This document shows, piece by piece, positions 8,933 to 17,814 of a stretch of 64,000 bases of DNA. The notes under the pieces are model-generated. The model ran no database searches, was not told the origin of the DNA, and saw only the letters and a program-made list of their open reading frames with translations. The DNA is from PGYR01 sp034670025. Its GTDB lineage: Bacteria > Bacteroidota > Ignavibacteria > Kapaibacteriales > UBA2268. The stretch lies in NCBI GenBank assembly GCA_034670025.1, contig JAXMOE010000004.1:124001-188000 (forward strand). The letters are read 5' to 3'. How positions within the stretch are numbered: position 1 is the first letter of the stretch; each line of letters starts with the position of its first letter. Both the position numbers and the translations under genes were made by a program.

Positions 8933-9703
8933 ATGAAACGCAATCCAATATACTATTTTTTATTGATTTTCACCTTAATACCATTACAAACTTTTGCAAA
9001 TGGTTCGGCTGGTTCCGAAGCAACCTACGAACCAAGACGAATTGTAGATATGCCTACAGCAGGGGTTATACCCAAAGGACACTTTGAGGCAAACTCATTT
9101 CTTATGCAGTCAGGTGGTTTAATGGCAGAGTTCCTAGCGGCACCTTTCGAAAACTTTACTGTTGGAATCTCATTTGGTGGGCAGGACGTAATAGGTGTAA
9201 GCTCTCCTAAATTTCAAGAATATCCCGGAGTGCAAGCTAAATACAGAATAATAGATGAGACCACTGAGTTTCCGGCTATTGCCGTTGGATATAATTCTCA
9301 AGGTATGGGGCTGTACAGCGAAACAGAAAATAGATACCAGACCCTTTCGCCAGGTGGTTACCTCGCAGTTTCCAAAAGTTTCCTATCCCCTATTGGACTT
9401 TCGTATGTTCATGCAGGAGTAAATTACTCATTCGAGCCAAAAGCTGATCACAGAAGTGTGAATTTCTACTTAGGTGCAGAACAGACTATTTTCTCAAGAA
9501 TTTCGATAGGGACAGAATTGAATCTGAACTTAGAAAATAATTCTGCTTTTTTAGAGAATAACGGTTTACTCAATTTTCAATTCAAATGGGCTGCTTCGGA
9601 GGACTTAACGGTAATGTTGATGTTCCGCGATGCCTTTGCTAACTTCAGAGCATCGGAATCATTGGTTCGCTTCCTAAGATTTGAGTATATTAATAGATTT
9701 TAA
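8933..9703 (+). CDS. Outer-membrane beta-barrel-like protein
   Basis: A 256-residue protein with a signal peptide ending near TFANG. The rest alternates hydrophobic and polar residues (AEFLAAPFENFTVGISFGGQDV, VGYNSQGMGLYS, SYVHAGVNYSF) and ends with the strand LRFEYINRF, whose final aromatic residue fits outer-membrane insertion. RIVDMPTAGVIPKGHFEAN resembles the start of YjbH-like or other exopolysaccharide-associated barrels, but the match is loose. It is monocistronic and followed by a terminator. Confidence 0.65.
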   Translation: MKRNPIYYFLLIFTLIPLQTFANGSAGSEATYEPRRIVDMPTAGVIPKGHFEANSFLMQSGGLMAEFLAAPFENFTVGISFGGQDVIGVSSPKFQEYPGVQAKYRIIDETTEFPAIAVGYNSQGMGLYSETENRYQTLSPGGYLAVSKSFLSPIGLSYVHAGVNYSFEPKADHRSVNFYLGAEQTIFSRISIGTELNLNLENNSAFLENNGLLNFQFKWAASEDLTVMLMFRDAFANFRASESLVRFLRFEYINRF

Positions 9704-9723
9704 ATTATAGATGCAAAAACTAC

Positions 9724-9759
9724 AAAAGCTCTATCCATAATTAGAATAGAGCTTTTTTT
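9724..9759 (+). terminator. Terminator after the beta-barrel gene
   Basis: AAAAGCTCTAT pairs with ATAGAGCTTTT around a loop of eleven bases, followed by a T-run on the plus strand. It separates the barrel gene from the converging SDR gene. On the minus strand only four T residues follow, so it acts mainly on the plus strand. Confidence 0.8.
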
Positions 9760-9776
9760 ATGTCTTAATTGTTTGC

Positions 9777-10565
9777 TTACATTGAGCCCAAACGTCCACC
9801 ATCAACTGGCAGATTTACGCCATTGATATAAGCCGCCGCTGGAGTAGCAAGGAAAGCTACAGCATTTGCCACTTCTTCTGGGTCAGCAAAGCGAGCAGCA
9901 GGAATAGTAGCAATCATTGCTTTCTGCACATCGCTCTCTGCCTTCTCTTGCTTTTCCGATTTCTTCTTAACTATACTGTCCAACCTACCAGTCATAGTAA
10001 AACCAGGTAGTACATTGTTCACAGTAATACCATACATAGCAATTTCGTTCGACAAAGTCTTGGACCAACTCGCCATAGCCCCACGCACAGTATTGGACAC
10101 ACCGAGCCCTGCTATAGGCACTTTCACAGAAGTCGAGATAATATTTATTATTCTACCATATCTCGAATCCTTCATCCCTTCGAATAGTGTTTGCACAAGC
10201 AAATGACTCGCTTTCAAGTGCATATCGAACCCCTTATAGAACGCATCTACATCAGAATCTAACAACTGCCCACCCGGAGGACCACCAGTATTGTTCACAA
10301 GAATCTGTATGCTTCCATTTTCGGCAATGTATTGGCTCGCTTTTTCTTGCACTTGCTCTGGTTTAGTAAAGTCTGCCACCAAATAGCTATGCTTCTGGTG
10401 ATGCTGCTGTGGCAATTGCTCTAATGTAGATTTCAGCTTATCTTCCGAACGTGCCATAAGGACAATATCTGCACCTAAGCTTGCCAGCTCAATTGCAGTA
10501 GCTTTGCCAATTCCGTCAGTAGAGCCACAAACTAATGCAGTTTTTCCTTTCAGTTCTAAATTCAT
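9777..10565 (-). CDS. Short-chain dehydrogenase/reductase lacking the YxxxK pair
   Basis: A 262-residue SDR with the Rossmann motif ALVCGSTDGIGKATA near the N-terminus and the NNTGG variant of the NNAG motif. The catalytic serine region IINIISTSVKVP is present. The position normally occupied by YxxxK reads SNTVRGAMASWSKTL, so Tyr and Lys appear replaced by Ser and Arg. Such Tyr-less members form a known BKR-like SDR subgroup (the type labelled 3-oxoacyl-ACP reductase-like). It is therefore a whole family trait rather than decay. Substrate unknown; it may not be a conventional reductase. Confidence 0.85.
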   Translation of the reverse strand: MNLELKGKTALVCGSTDGIGKATAIELASLGADIVLMARSEDKLKSTLEQLPQQHHQKHSYLVADFTKPEQVQEKASQYIAENGSIQILVNNTGGPPGGQLLDSDVDAFYKGFDMHLKASHLLVQTLFEGMKDSRYGRIINIISTSVKVPIAGLGVSNTVRGAMASWSKTLSNEIAMYGITVNNVLPGFTMTGRLDSIVKKKSEKQEKAESDVQKAMIATIPAARFADPEEVANAVAFLATPAAAYINGVNLPVDGGRLGSM

Positions 10566-10625
10566 AACTATTTCTTTTTAAGTTTATTATTCTAATAAAA
10601 ATGAATATACGAATAAAATCTAATA

Positions 10626-11429
10626 TTATTCATCACTATCAAAAAGTCCGCTTTGACCTTCGTTGTTTTTAGGGAAAAACTTTTGTTCGCTTTCCTCTAA
10701 TCCGCCGTAATAATTGATAGTTTCCTTAACTTCAGAAATAATAGATTCCGTACTGTACATTATCTTATCAGTGTGATATCTCATCACTGTCCACCCACCT
10801 GAACGCAGAATATTATCTCTAATCTTATCTTTTTTTACGTCACGTTTCTCTGTGTGATAAGTATCACCATCACATTCGACAGCAAGCTTTGTTTGATTGC
10901 AAAAAATTGCAAAATCAATGTAAAATACTTTCCCTTTCAGCTTAGTGTATAACTGCCTTTCTGCAGAAATCATATTGTTTTTAAACTCCATCCAAAGCTT
11001 TTCTTCAATAGGTGACTCCACAAATAAATCATTTATTTCCTTTGCCTGAAAGAAATTATTCAAATTAGATTTAATGAAGAGTACAAACCGAGTCTTTTTT
11101 GAAATTATAGGTGTACTAAGCTCTTTCAGTTCAACTATTCCTATTTTATAATAGTAATTATTAGATTTCTCATTGTATATCTCGTCTGGGAATAGCTCAA
11201 AACGCTGTACCAATTCAATCGAGTTTACTTTTGCAAAATATCTAACTTGCTTGCCATTTTCTTTGAATTTCACACCAAGATAGAAAGCTATGTATTCTAA
11301 TGATTTATCCTTGATTAAGTTTGGGGTTAATTTCTTTTCTGGAATCCTATACCAAAACTCTTCTTGTAAAATTTTTAGGTCTAAAGGATTATTTATTAAC
11401 GCTATTAATATGGGGGTATGTTTTTCGAT
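10626..11429 (-). CDS. DUF559 endonuclease-like protein, start codon unresolved
   Basis: The C-terminal domain is a DUF559/Vsr-like PD-(D/E)XK nuclease fold: DFAIFCNQTKLAVECDGDTYH gives the D...ExD core and GGWTVMRYHTDKI the last strand. A GTG at 11271-11273 would give 215 residues. The frame stays open upstream to 11450, and it encodes FWYRIPEKK and LEYIAFYLG, which match the N-terminal part of this family as I know it. No ATG, GTG or TTG occurs in that extension. The end given here is an ATC before EKHTPILIALINN, chosen only because it fits the family start. A 5' truncation or frameshift is the alternative. The role could be DNA repair or defence. Confidence 0.7.
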   Translation of the reverse strand: MEKHTPILIALINNPLDLKILQEEFWYRIPEKKLTPNLIKDKSLEYIAFYLGVKFKENGKQVRYFAKVNSIELVQRFELFPDEIYNEKSNNYYYKIGIVELKELSTPIISKKTRFVLFIKSNLNNFFQAKEINDLFVESPIEEKLWMEFKNNMISAERQLYTKLKGKVFYIDFAIFCNQTKLAVECDGDTYHTEKRDVKKDKIRDNILRSGGWTVMRYHTDKIMYSTESIISEVKETINYYGGLEESEQKFFPKNNEGQSGLFDSDE

Positions 11430-11638
11430 ACAACAACTACAATATTTTTACTATTTTACTTTTGACTAACAAAGTATATTACAAAACACTTGGCATTATA
11501 GCAAAAAACACCATCATTTACCCTAAAAATAAAGATAAGTTAATAATTTTCCGTATTATGTAAAGATAAGTATTTCTTAACTCAGTTTTTATTTTTCTTA
11601 TTTAAAAAAACTGTATTCGCATTTCTCATAAATATATA

Positions 11639-13579
11639 ATGACAAATACGATAAAAATATTAATTATTACCCTACTCTTGGCTGCTGTAACGCAGCTAAT
11701 GTCACAGAACCGTGAACACGCTAAAATAGAATTACTCAAAGAAAAGCTAACAACTGCTGACGACGACACGAACAAAGTTCGTTTACTCCAATCACTATCA
11801 TTCCAATATAACAGCATAGACCCACAGACTGGGTTAGAATATGGTAAACAATCTTTAGAATTAGCTAAAAGTCTTGATTTTGAAATTAGTTTTGCCGATA
11901 GTTACAACTCAATTGGTGGGAATCAATTTGCTATGGGAGATTTGTCTCACGCACTTGAATCTATTAGCAGGGCAATGGAGTTAAACGAAGAGAATGGATT
12001 CGAAGACAAACTCTCGGACAATTACGCAAACTTAGGCAACATATATTATAATTTATCCAACTACACCGAAGCATTGACATATTATCAAAAGTCCCTACAC
12101 TTAGACGAGAAACTAAGCAACCAAAAGGGAATTGCTGCCAATTTGGGGAGCATTGGTAATGTTTATAGTAATTTGTCGAACTATACTAATGCAAGAAAAT
12201 ACTATAATAAAGCACTCGAAATATACGAAGAGAATGACAATATGCGTGGTAAAGCTACGATATTGGGTAATATAGGTAGTGTGTATCACGATCAAGGAAA
12301 TTATGAAGAATCATTGGTCTATTTCTACAAGTCCTTAGAACTATGGGAACTATTCGGGAATAAAATGGGAATAGCAACGAACCTCGGAAGTATAGCAAAT
12401 TCTTATAATTCATCGAATAAGTTCGCAAAAGCAATAGATTATTACGAGCGAGCTATGGCAATCTCAAATGAATTGGGTGACAAGTTCGGACTTAGTGCCC
12501 TATATGGTAATGCTGGCATATTGTACTTTAGGTTGAGCATGGACTCAGTTGCTAACAAATACAGTAAACAATATCCAAAACTTACATCTACACCTAAGAA
12601 AAACCTTACCCAATCAATCGAGTATTCGGAAAAAGCTGTTGAATTAGCCCAAGCTGTTGGATCACTCAATATGCTATCCGATTGGTACGAGAACTTAGAC
12701 AAAGCATACACCAAGTTGGATGATTATAAAAAAGCATACTATTATCAAGAAAAGTGGACCGAAATACGTGATTCAGTTTTTAGTATGGACAAGGCAAAAG
12801 AAATAGCTACACTCGAGTTTGATAAACAAAATCAAATAAATGAAAAAGAGTTAAAACTAAAGGATTTACAATTACTTAGAAAAAACAATGAGCAGATGAT
12901 TCTCTTCGCAGGATTAGGAAGTTCTGCTTTTATCTTGCTTATAATTTTTATACAAAGAAGAAAGTCCGAGAAATTACTACATAATATACTTCCTGTATCA
13001 ATAGCCAAAAGACTAAAGAATAATGAAAACCAAATAGCAGATAGGTTTGATGAAACATCCATTGTCTTCATCGATTTAGTTGGATTTACTAGAATCTCGC
13101 AAAACAGTAAACCAGAGGCGGCTGTGAAGTTCCTTAACACAATATTCTCAAAATTAGATGAGCTATCAAAGGAATATAGATTAGAAAAAATTAAAACTAT
13201 CGGTGATTGCTATATGGCTGTTTGCGGTTTACCAGAACACAATGCTAATCATTCCAAAAATGCAGTTGAATTTTCAATAAAAGCAGGCAAAATGCTAAAT
13301 GAAATGACTGGACCCAATGGCGAAGAAATAAGTTTTAGAGTTGGGATTGACAGCGGTGCAGTAGTAGCAGGGATTATTGGCGAGAAGAAATTTAGCTATG
13401 ACCTTTGGGGCGATACTGTTAATACTGCTTCAAGGATGGAAAGCACTGGAGTTGCCAATAAGATACAAGTTACAAAAAACGTAATCGATAGATTAGAGAA
13501 TACTAATATAGAATATGAAACCAGAGGCGAAATAGCAATAAAAGGTAAGGGGAAAGTAACAACTTACTTCATAAAATAA
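11639..13579 (+). CDS. TPR-transmembrane adenylate cyclase, first of three
   Basis: A 646-residue class III nucleotide cyclase. A signal peptide (first 22 residues) is followed by about eight tetratricopeptide repeats of 40 residues (GNIYYNLSNYTEALTYYQKS and similar), a short coiled coil, one membrane helix at about 420-440 and a C-terminal cyclase domain from about 470. Metal-binding aspartates are in FIDLVGFT (D479) and KTIGDCYM. The adenine-selecting Lys is in EKIKTIGD, the Asp in SYDLWGD, and the transition-state Asn and Arg in NTASRMESTG, so all residues for cAMP synthesis are present. The layout implies a periplasmic sensor and cytoplasmic output. Two paralogues follow directly. The 189 bases before it hold no clear gene or promoter. 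Confidence 0.92.
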   Translation: MTNTIKILIITLLLAAVTQLMSQNREHAKIELLKEKLTTADDDTNKVRLLQSLSFQYNSIDPQTGLEYGKQSLELAKSLDFEISFADSYNSIGGNQFAMGDLSHALESISRAMELNEENGFEDKLSDNYANLGNIYYNLSNYTEALTYYQKSLHLDEKLSNQKGIAANLGSIGNVYSNLSNYTNARKYYNKALEIYEENDNMRGKATILGNIGSVYHDQGNYEESLVYFYKSLELWELFGNKMGIATNLGSIANSYNSSNKFAKAIDYYERAMAISNELGDKFGLSALYGNAGILYFRLSMDSVANKYSKQYPKLTSTPKKNLTQSIEYSEKAVELAQAVGSLNMLSDWYENLDKAYTKLDDYKKAYYYQEKWTEIRDSVFSMDKAKEIATLEFDKQNQINEKELKLKDLQLLRKNNEQMILFAGLGSSAFILLIIFIQRRKSEKLLHNILPVSIAKRLKNNENQIADRFDETSIVFIDLVGFTRISQNSKPEAAVKFLNTIFSKLDELSKEYRLEKIKTIGDCYMAVCGLPEHNANHSKNAVEFSIKAGKMLNEMTGPNGEEISFRVGIDSGAVVAGIIGEKKFSYDLWGDTVNTASRMESTGVANKIQVTKNVIDRLENTNIEYETRGEIAIKGKGKVTTYFIK

Positions 13580-13581
13580 GT

Positions 13582-15495
13582 ATGAAAAATACATTCATAT
13601 ACATATTAATATTATTTTCAACTACAATAGTGGTCAATTCTACTGTACTCGATTCACTGTTAGAAGAGTTAGAAAACACAAACATCGACACTTCTAAAGT
13701 AGTATTATTAAATAATATTGCCTACAAATATAGTTCCAAAAACCCACAAACAGGGATTGATTATGGCGAACAGGCTGTAGAATTATCAAAAGAATTAGAT
13801 TATGAAACTGGTTTGGCCGAATCATATAATTACTTAGGGATAAACAATTCTGTACTTGGAAATTATGATAAATCAATTGTTTATTTCGGTAAAGCATTAG
13901 ACATATACAAAGAAGTAAATGATTCTTCAGGTATATCGCAGCAACTCAGTAATCTGGGAACAATAAGTAATTATCAATCCAAATTTGTCAAATCTTTAGA
14001 TTATCACCAGCAATCATTGGCAATTGCAGAAAGCATTCAAAGTAAAAATAGAATTGCAAAACAGCTCGGCAATATTGGCACAATTTATAATAACCTAAAA
14101 GAATTCGACAAGGCAAGGCAGTTTTTCCAGAGAGCTTTGGATATTCTGAAAAAGACTGACGATAAAAAAAGTATCTCTCGTCAGCTCGGCAATATTGCTT
14201 TGAGTTACAACTACCTCAAAGACTATGACAAAGCATTGGAATATTATAATCAGGCCTATGAGATAGACAAGCAACTCGGGAATAAAAAAGGAATTGCTAT
14301 TCGATTAGGTAACATAGGCATAGTGCATCGTTATACTGGCAATTACGAAAAAGCACTATATTTTTACAAGCAAGCATTAGAACAAAACAAAGAAATAGGT
14401 AGTAAGGACGGGGAAGCAATAAACTTAGCTAATATTGGTGAGCTTCATTATCAACTGGCCCAAGACAGTGTAATAAACAAATTAGCGGGGAGTAATCTAA
14501 ATCTAAACAAAGATTATAACTACAGCAAAGCATTAGAGTATTCTGAAAAAGCTAAGGATTTGTCGCTTAAGATTGGGGCAACCAGACCCTTAATCGAAAT
14601 GTATGAAATATTAGATAAATCTAACTTCCAGCTTGGGAAATACAAACAAGCACATCAGTATCAGTCAAACTGGGCTACACTCAAAGACTCAGTATTCAGT
14701 GTTGAAAAAACCACTGAAATTGCGAGCTTAGAAGCCAAAAAGCAGAAAGAGCTCAACGAAAAAGAACTAACTTTGAAAGACTTACAGCTAACTAGAAAAG
14801 ATAATGAACGCCTTGCGTTAATAGTGGGTATTTTGCTTTTTATTGTTGCATTGTTTATAATAATAAACCAAAGGAGAAAATCTGAGAAATTACTTCTGAA
14901 TATACTGCCTCAAAGAATTGCAAAAAGGTTGAAGAAAAATGAGAAAAACATAGCCGACCAATTTGATAATGTATCAGTCGTATTTTTAGATATAGTTGGC
15001 TTTACGAATTACTCAAAAGGCACAGACCCAGAGTTAATAGTAAGAGCACTCAATGATATATTCACAAGATTTGATAACTTGTGTGAAAAACATCACTTAG
15101 AAAAAATAAAGACTATCGGTGATTGTTATATGGCAGTTTGTGGCGTTCCAGAGCCGAACACTAATCACGCTTTGGCGGCAGCACGCTTTGCTTTGGAAGC
15201 AAGAGATGTTGTAAAAGATTACACCACACCCGATGGCAAAAAATTGCAGTTCCGAATAGGAATTGATACTGGCTCAGTTGTTGCAGGTGTAATTGGAACA
15301 AGTAAATTTATTTACGATTTGTGGGGAGATGCGGTAAATACTGCATCACAAATGGAAAATGCAGGACTACCCGGTGAAATTCAAATAACTGAAGAGTTCA
15401 AAAATAAGGTAGAGATAATGAACATTCAGATTGTTGACCGCGGCGAAATAGAAGTGAAAGGAAGAGGAAAAGTAAATACATATTTAATACATTGA
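13582..15495 (+). CDS. TPR-transmembrane adenylate cyclase, second, with Arg-to-Gln active site
   Basis: A 637-residue paralogue of its neighbours with the same order: signal peptide, TPR repeats, coiled coil, membrane helix near 412-431 and cyclase domain from about 460. The metal aspartates (D470 in FLDIVGFT, and KTIGDCYM), the Lys of EKIKTIGD and the Asp of IYDLWGD are kept. The transition-state arginine is not: the motif reads NTASQMENAG, with Gln590 encoded by CAA at 15349-15351. Loss of this arginine strongly lowers activity in characterised cyclases, so this copy may be weak or act through a heterodimer. It begins two bases after the first cyclase gene. Confidence 0.92.
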   Translation: MKNTFIYILILFSTTIVVNSTVLDSLLEELENTNIDTSKVVLLNNIAYKYSSKNPQTGIDYGEQAVELSKELDYETGLAESYNYLGINNSVLGNYDKSIVYFGKALDIYKEVNDSSGISQQLSNLGTISNYQSKFVKSLDYHQQSLAIAESIQSKNRIAKQLGNIGTIYNNLKEFDKARQFFQRALDILKKTDDKKSISRQLGNIALSYNYLKDYDKALEYYNQAYEIDKQLGNKKGIAIRLGNIGIVHRYTGNYEKALYFYKQALEQNKEIGSKDGEAINLANIGELHYQLAQDSVINKLAGSNLNLNKDYNYSKALEYSEKAKDLSLKIGATRPLIEMYEILDKSNFQLGKYKQAHQYQSNWATLKDSVFSVEKTTEIASLEAKKQKELNEKELTLKDLQLTRKDNERLALIVGILLFIVALFIIINQRRKSEKLLLNILPQRIAKRLKKNEKNIADQFDNVSVVFLDIVGFTNYSKGTDPELIVRALNDIFTRFDNLCEKHHLEKIKTIGDCYMAVCGVPEPNTNHALAAARFALEARDVVKDYTTPDGKKLQFRIGIDTGSVVAGVIGTSKFIYDLWGDAVNTASQMENAGLPGEIQITEEFKNKVEIMNIQIVDRGEIEVKGRGKVNTYLIH

Positions 15496-15499
15496 TACT

Positions 15500-17473
15500 A
15501 TGAACATTTATACTCGATTTAAGCTATTTGCACTATTACTCATACTACTTAGTAGCCACAGCTATGCCCAAAAGCAAGGCCAAGAAAAATTAGATTCACT
15601 TTATTCTGAACTAAAGTCGGAAGACAAAGACACTCACCAAGTTAAAGTTCTTAATAATCTTGCCACTATGCAGTTCTCTATTGACCCAGACAAGGGGTTA
15701 GAATACGCAAAACAATCCCAAGAAATGGCAGAAGAAATAGGATGGGAAAAAGGAGTTGCTTCATCTTATGTTGCCCAAGGCGTAAATTACTCATGGGGGA
15801 AATCAGATTTCAAATTAGGTCAAGAATACTACGAAAAAGCTTATGACATATATGACAAGTTGCCTCAAACTAATGATATTAAGAAAAGTAAAGCAAGCAT
15901 ATTAGGGAATATTGGTTTCATGTATAGGAATCAATCCGATTATCCAAAAGCATTAGATTATTACCAAAAATCACTCATAATATTTGAAGAAATTGACAAC
16001 AAGGGTGGAATAGCTGCCAATCTTGGCAATATTGGTACTATCTACGATTACCAAGGCGATTTTGACAGAGCATTAGAATATTACAATAAAGCAATGGTGA
16101 TTAAGAAAGAACTAAAAGATAAGAATGGAGAAGCGGCACTCCTTGCTAACATTGGGTTGGTTTATTACTTCAAAGCAGATTATGACAAAGCCCTTAATAA
16201 CTTCATTCTTTCCAGAGAATTTTATGAAGAAGTAGGTAGTCTTAATGGTCAGGCATCTAATTTGGGTAATATTGGGCTAATATATCAGAAGAAGGGAGAC
16301 TACTCTAAAGCATTAGTAAACTATAAAAAGGCCGCTAGTATATATGATGACCTTGGAAGCAAAACTAATTTGGCTAATAACTTAGGGAATATTGGTGAAC
16401 TTTACTACTCACTGACAATCGACTCAGTTCTAAATAGTATAGATAGGCAGTTAAATACTGGTGATCTGAACAAAAAGAACAATGTAGATAGCTCTATAGT
16501 TTATTATAATAGAGCAATTGACTTATTAGAATCAACTGGTGAGCTGGATACTCGTTCACGATTCATATTGGGTCTTTCGAATGTGAGTCAGCAACAAGGT
16601 GACCACGAAAAAGCATTAGAGCTTTACAAAGAATACATAGTGTTAAAAGACTCGGTTTTTACAGAGAAAACACAGACTCGAATAGCTAACTTAGAAGCAG
16701 TTCGTGAGAATATGCTGAAAGACAAAGAGTTAGTCATAAAAGACTTAGAAATTTCTCAGTCCGAAAATGAAAGAATAGCCGTAATCGGTGGTGCTATTGC
16801 AGTTGGTTTTGTAGCAATAATAATTTTTAGACAGAGGCAACGCTCAGAAAAATTACTGCTGAATATTCTACCAGTCAATATCGCAAAACGATTAAAGAAA
16901 AAAGAGCGATTAATTGCTGACAATATAGAAAGTGCAAGTGTCGTATTTATAGATCTGGTCGGCTTTACTGCCTACTCAAAAGACAGGCAAGCCAAAGAAG
17001 TAGTTCAAATGTTAAATGATACTTTTGATAAAATTGACGCGTTAATTATCAAATACGGATTAGAAAAAATCAAGACTATTGGTGATGGCTATATGGCAGC
17101 GGCAGGCGTACCAGATTACTGTGACGACCACTCTGTAAGAGCAACTAACTTCTCGCTCGATGTCCATATAGTCTTAGAAAAAATTAACCAAGAGAACAAA
17201 ACTAACATAAAAGCAAGAGTCGGAATAGAATCTGGCCCAATAGTAGCAGGAGTAATTGGCGATATGAAGTTCGCTTATGACCTATGGGGAGATACTGTAA
17301 ACACTGCCGCAAGAATGGAATCGACAGGAACACCTGACCTTGTGCATATCTCTGCTAACACTAAGGCCGAGTTAGATCGTCATGAACATAACTTCTATTT
17401 CGAGGAATTAGAGCCAATGGAAGTGAAAGGAAAAGGTGTAATGTTAACTTATATGGTACACAGAAAGAAATGA
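15500..17473 (+). CDS. TPR-transmembrane adenylate cyclase, third of three
   Basis: A 657-residue paralogue with a signal peptide ending near SYAQ, TPR repeats to about residue 380, a coiled coil, a membrane helix near 425-445 and a cyclase domain from about 475. Active-site residues are complete: D485 in FIDLVGFT, KTIGDGYM, the Lys of EKIKTIGD, AYDLWGD and NTAARMESTG. The gene lies four bases after the second cyclase and overlaps the next membrane protein gene by four bases, so four genes share one transcript. In gene 1 and gene 2 the second metal region reads GDCYMAVCG; here it reads GDGYMAAAG. Confidence 0.92.
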   Translation: MNIYTRFKLFALLLILLSSHSYAQKQGQEKLDSLYSELKSEDKDTHQVKVLNNLATMQFSIDPDKGLEYAKQSQEMAEEIGWEKGVASSYVAQGVNYSWGKSDFKLGQEYYEKAYDIYDKLPQTNDIKKSKASILGNIGFMYRNQSDYPKALDYYQKSLIIFEEIDNKGGIAANLGNIGTIYDYQGDFDRALEYYNKAMVIKKELKDKNGEAALLANIGLVYYFKADYDKALNNFILSREFYEEVGSLNGQASNLGNIGLIYQKKGDYSKALVNYKKAASIYDDLGSKTNLANNLGNIGELYYSLTIDSVLNSIDRQLNTGDLNKKNNVDSSIVYYNRAIDLLESTGELDTRSRFILGLSNVSQQQGDHEKALELYKEYIVLKDSVFTEKTQTRIANLEAVRENMLKDKELVIKDLEISQSENERIAVIGGAIAVGFVAIIIFRQRQRSEKLLLNILPVNIAKRLKKKERLIADNIESASVVFIDLVGFTAYSKDRQAKEVVQMLNDTFDKIDALIIKYGLEKIKTIGDGYMAAAGVPDYCDDHSVRATNFSLDVHIVLEKINQENKTNIKARVGIESGPIVAGVIGDMKFAYDLWGDTVNTAARMESTGTPDLVHISANTKAELDRHEHNFYFEELEPMEVKGKGVMLTYMVHRKK

Positions 17474-17814
17474 CAAACTTCAATTGGAAATCTAAAGAGA
17501 CCGCTTTGGTGACCTACATTTCCACGATTATTCTGTTCTGTTTTTATAAGCTATTTGAAGTAAGCATTGTGTTTTATCAGCAATCACAAGTTGCAGTCGA
17601 TAGCTTTACGACTGACGAATACGAGTGGGGCTATTTGGCACTTTTCGTGCTGGTTTGCCTAATTGTGTATGAATTTTTGATGCTCGGATGGGCAGCTTTA
17701 CTACTGAAGGAAAACAAGCAAAAAGATAGGAAAAAAATCACTTTCTATCTTCTTTTGTTTACTTGCTCTATACCTTTGATTTTGTTGGTGCGTCTCTATT
17801 TTCAGACCCTATGA
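17470..17814 (+). CDS. Small three-helix membrane protein of the cyclase operon
   Basis: A 114-residue protein with three hydrophobic segments (LVTYISTIILFCFYKLF, WGYLALFVLVCLIVYEFLML and ITFYLLLFTCSIPLILLV). It starts within the stop of the third cyclase gene (ATGA overlap), which argues for co-translation. No family recognised. A membrane partner or accessory protein of the cyclases is possible from position only. Its end overlaps the converging YifB gene by six bases. Confidence 0.7.
   Translation: MTNFNWKSKETALVTYISTIILFCFYKLFEVSIVFYQQSQVAVDSFTTDEYEWGYLALFVLVCLIVYEFLMLGWAALLLKENKQKDRKKITFYLLLFTCSIPLILLVRLYFQTL

Noticed and set aside
11321..11563. Possible 80-aa plus-strand protein
   Set aside because: It lies opposite the conserved N-terminal part of the DUF559 gene and has no recognisable features; codon use looks like random AT-rich DNA.
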